A stretch of DNA of 11,915 nt from Muribaculaceae bacterium. GTDB lineage: Bacteria > Bacteroidota > Bacteroidia > Bacteroidales > Muribaculaceae. This document shows positions 11,428 to 11,915 of this stretch, piece by piece (the first letter of the stretch is position 1; every line of letters starts with the position of its first letter). The position numbers and the translations under genes are program-made. The stretch covers positions 1-11,915 of the forward strand of contig CADFRV010000063.1 in NCBI GenBank assembly GCA_902836725.1, given 5' to 3'. The notes under the pieces were generated by a model, which saw nothing but the letters and a program-made list of their open reading frames with translations, made no database searches and was not told the DNA's origin.

Positions 11428-11915
11428 ATGATTGAATGTGCCATTTCCGACTACGCAAGCGCCCAGTATCTGCTCCAGCTTTTCATGGAGAATGCCGGGT
11501 ACTGGCTCGTCTTCCTGTTCATGGTTATCGAGAGTTCGTTTCTTCCGTTCCCTTCCGAAGTGGTTGTGCCACCGGCAGCTTTTCTTGCAGCCCAGTCTGC
11601 GCGTCAGCTCACCTATCAGGGCACTACCATAGCCATCCCCGACATGAATGTGTTTCTCATAGTGCTCGTAGCCACCGCCGGTGCCATCGTAGGAGCGCTG
11701 ATAAACTATTATCTGGCAGTATGGGTGGGACGTCCGATCGTATATGCCTTTGCCAACAGCAAGTTCGGCCATGCATGCCTTATCGACCAGGAAAAAGTGG
11801 AGAAGGCAGAACGTTATTTCGATGACCACGGCGCCGCATCCACATTCATCGGACGCCTGATCCCCGCCGTGCGGCAGCTTATCTCCATTCCCGCCGGCCT
11901 CGCCCGCATGAATGT
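11428..11915 (+). CDS. DedA-family integral membrane protein; 3' end outside window
   Basis: The frame opens at ATG 11428 and is still open at the window end, giving 162 residues. An N-terminal hydrophobic segment contains the DedA (SNARE-associated/VTT) signature ESSFLPFPSE (35-44), with acidic residues E35 and E44 and the re-entrant-loop prolines. A second hydrophobic stretch follows (about 74-98). The region FIGRLIPAVRQLISIPAGLARM (start 140) holds the conserved basic residues R143 and R149. Some DedA proteins recycle undecaprenyl phosphate or phosphatidylethanolamine by flipping lipid carriers across the inner membrane; which substrate applies here is not decidable. It has its own promoter and a structured leader, with no Shine-Dalgarno before the ATG. 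Confidence 0.9.
   Translation, partial: MIECAISDYASAQYLLQLFMENAGYWLVFLFMVIESSFLPFPSEVVVPPAAFLAAQSARQLTYQGTTIAIPDMNVFLIVLVATAGAIVGALINYYLAVWVGRPIVYAFANSKFGHACLIDQEKVEKAERYFDDHGAASTFIGRLIPAVRQLISIPAGLARMN

Noticed and set aside
10786..11829. 347-codon open frame on the minus strand across the empty region and dedA
   Set aside because: It runs antisense through the clear DedA coding frame, is rich in Cys, His and Arg, has no family-like motifs, and overlaps the candidate RNA and terminator.

Overview
The window looks like a chromosomal segment of a Bacteroidales bacterium with fairly high GC, possibly Muribaculaceae or a relative; the family is a guess. The evidence is a fused FeoA-FeoB, an ftsK-lolA-trxB gene string, EF-P with the loop PGKGPAF, and several promoters that fit the Bacteroidetes consensus TTG-N19/20-TAnnTTTG instead of an E. 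coli-type -35/-10. Shine-Dalgarno sequences are weak or absent, as is usual in this phylum. There are no mobile elements, CRISPR arrays, tRNAs or rRNAs.

Layout from left to right. (1) Bases 1-751, minus strand: the N-terminal part of a biotin-dependent decarboxylase/carboxylase carboxyltransferase subunit (OadA / pyruvate carboxylase subunit B type) with an unusual Ala/Pro/Lys-rich insert. It is divergent from (2) feoAB (1113-3523, plus), a ferrous iron transporter whose reading frame is broken by an apparent 1-nt deletion near 2142. (3) An 18-bp perfect stem-loop closes the convergent junction with (4) the minus-strand string ftsK (8288-5328), lolA-like (5254-4625) and trxB (4560-3622). This combines DNA translocation at division, periplasmic lipoprotein transport and thiol redox control, and was probably transcribed from the promoter at 8360-8367. 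(5) Divergent from ftsK is efp (8577-9140), with its own good promoter and a leader hairpin. (6) A 24-bp perfect stem-loop separates efp from a convergent MIP channel (9964-9266, minus). (7) Divergent from the channel is a uracil-DNA-glycosylase-superfamily gene (10066-10656). (8) Bases 10657-11427 hold no convincing protein gene. (9) A DedA-family membrane protein starts at 11428 and runs off the right end.

Most of the window is ordinary housekeeping sequence. The part most worth attention is 10712-11214. It has a textbook Bacteroidetes promoter (TTG-N20-TACCTTTG), then several hairpins, then a long nested three-way-junction fold (10910-11027) followed by eight T residues, and finally a GC-rich hairpin with a T5 tract (11165-11214). 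I read this as an unannotated structured non-coding RNA of about 300 or 465 nt. I do not see the signatures of RNase P RNA, tmRNA or SRP RNA in it, but I could not run a covariance search. Secondary points are the feoAB frameshift, the insert in the carboxyltransferase barrel, the unusual aromatic/arginine filter of the aquaporin, and the structured leader of dedA.
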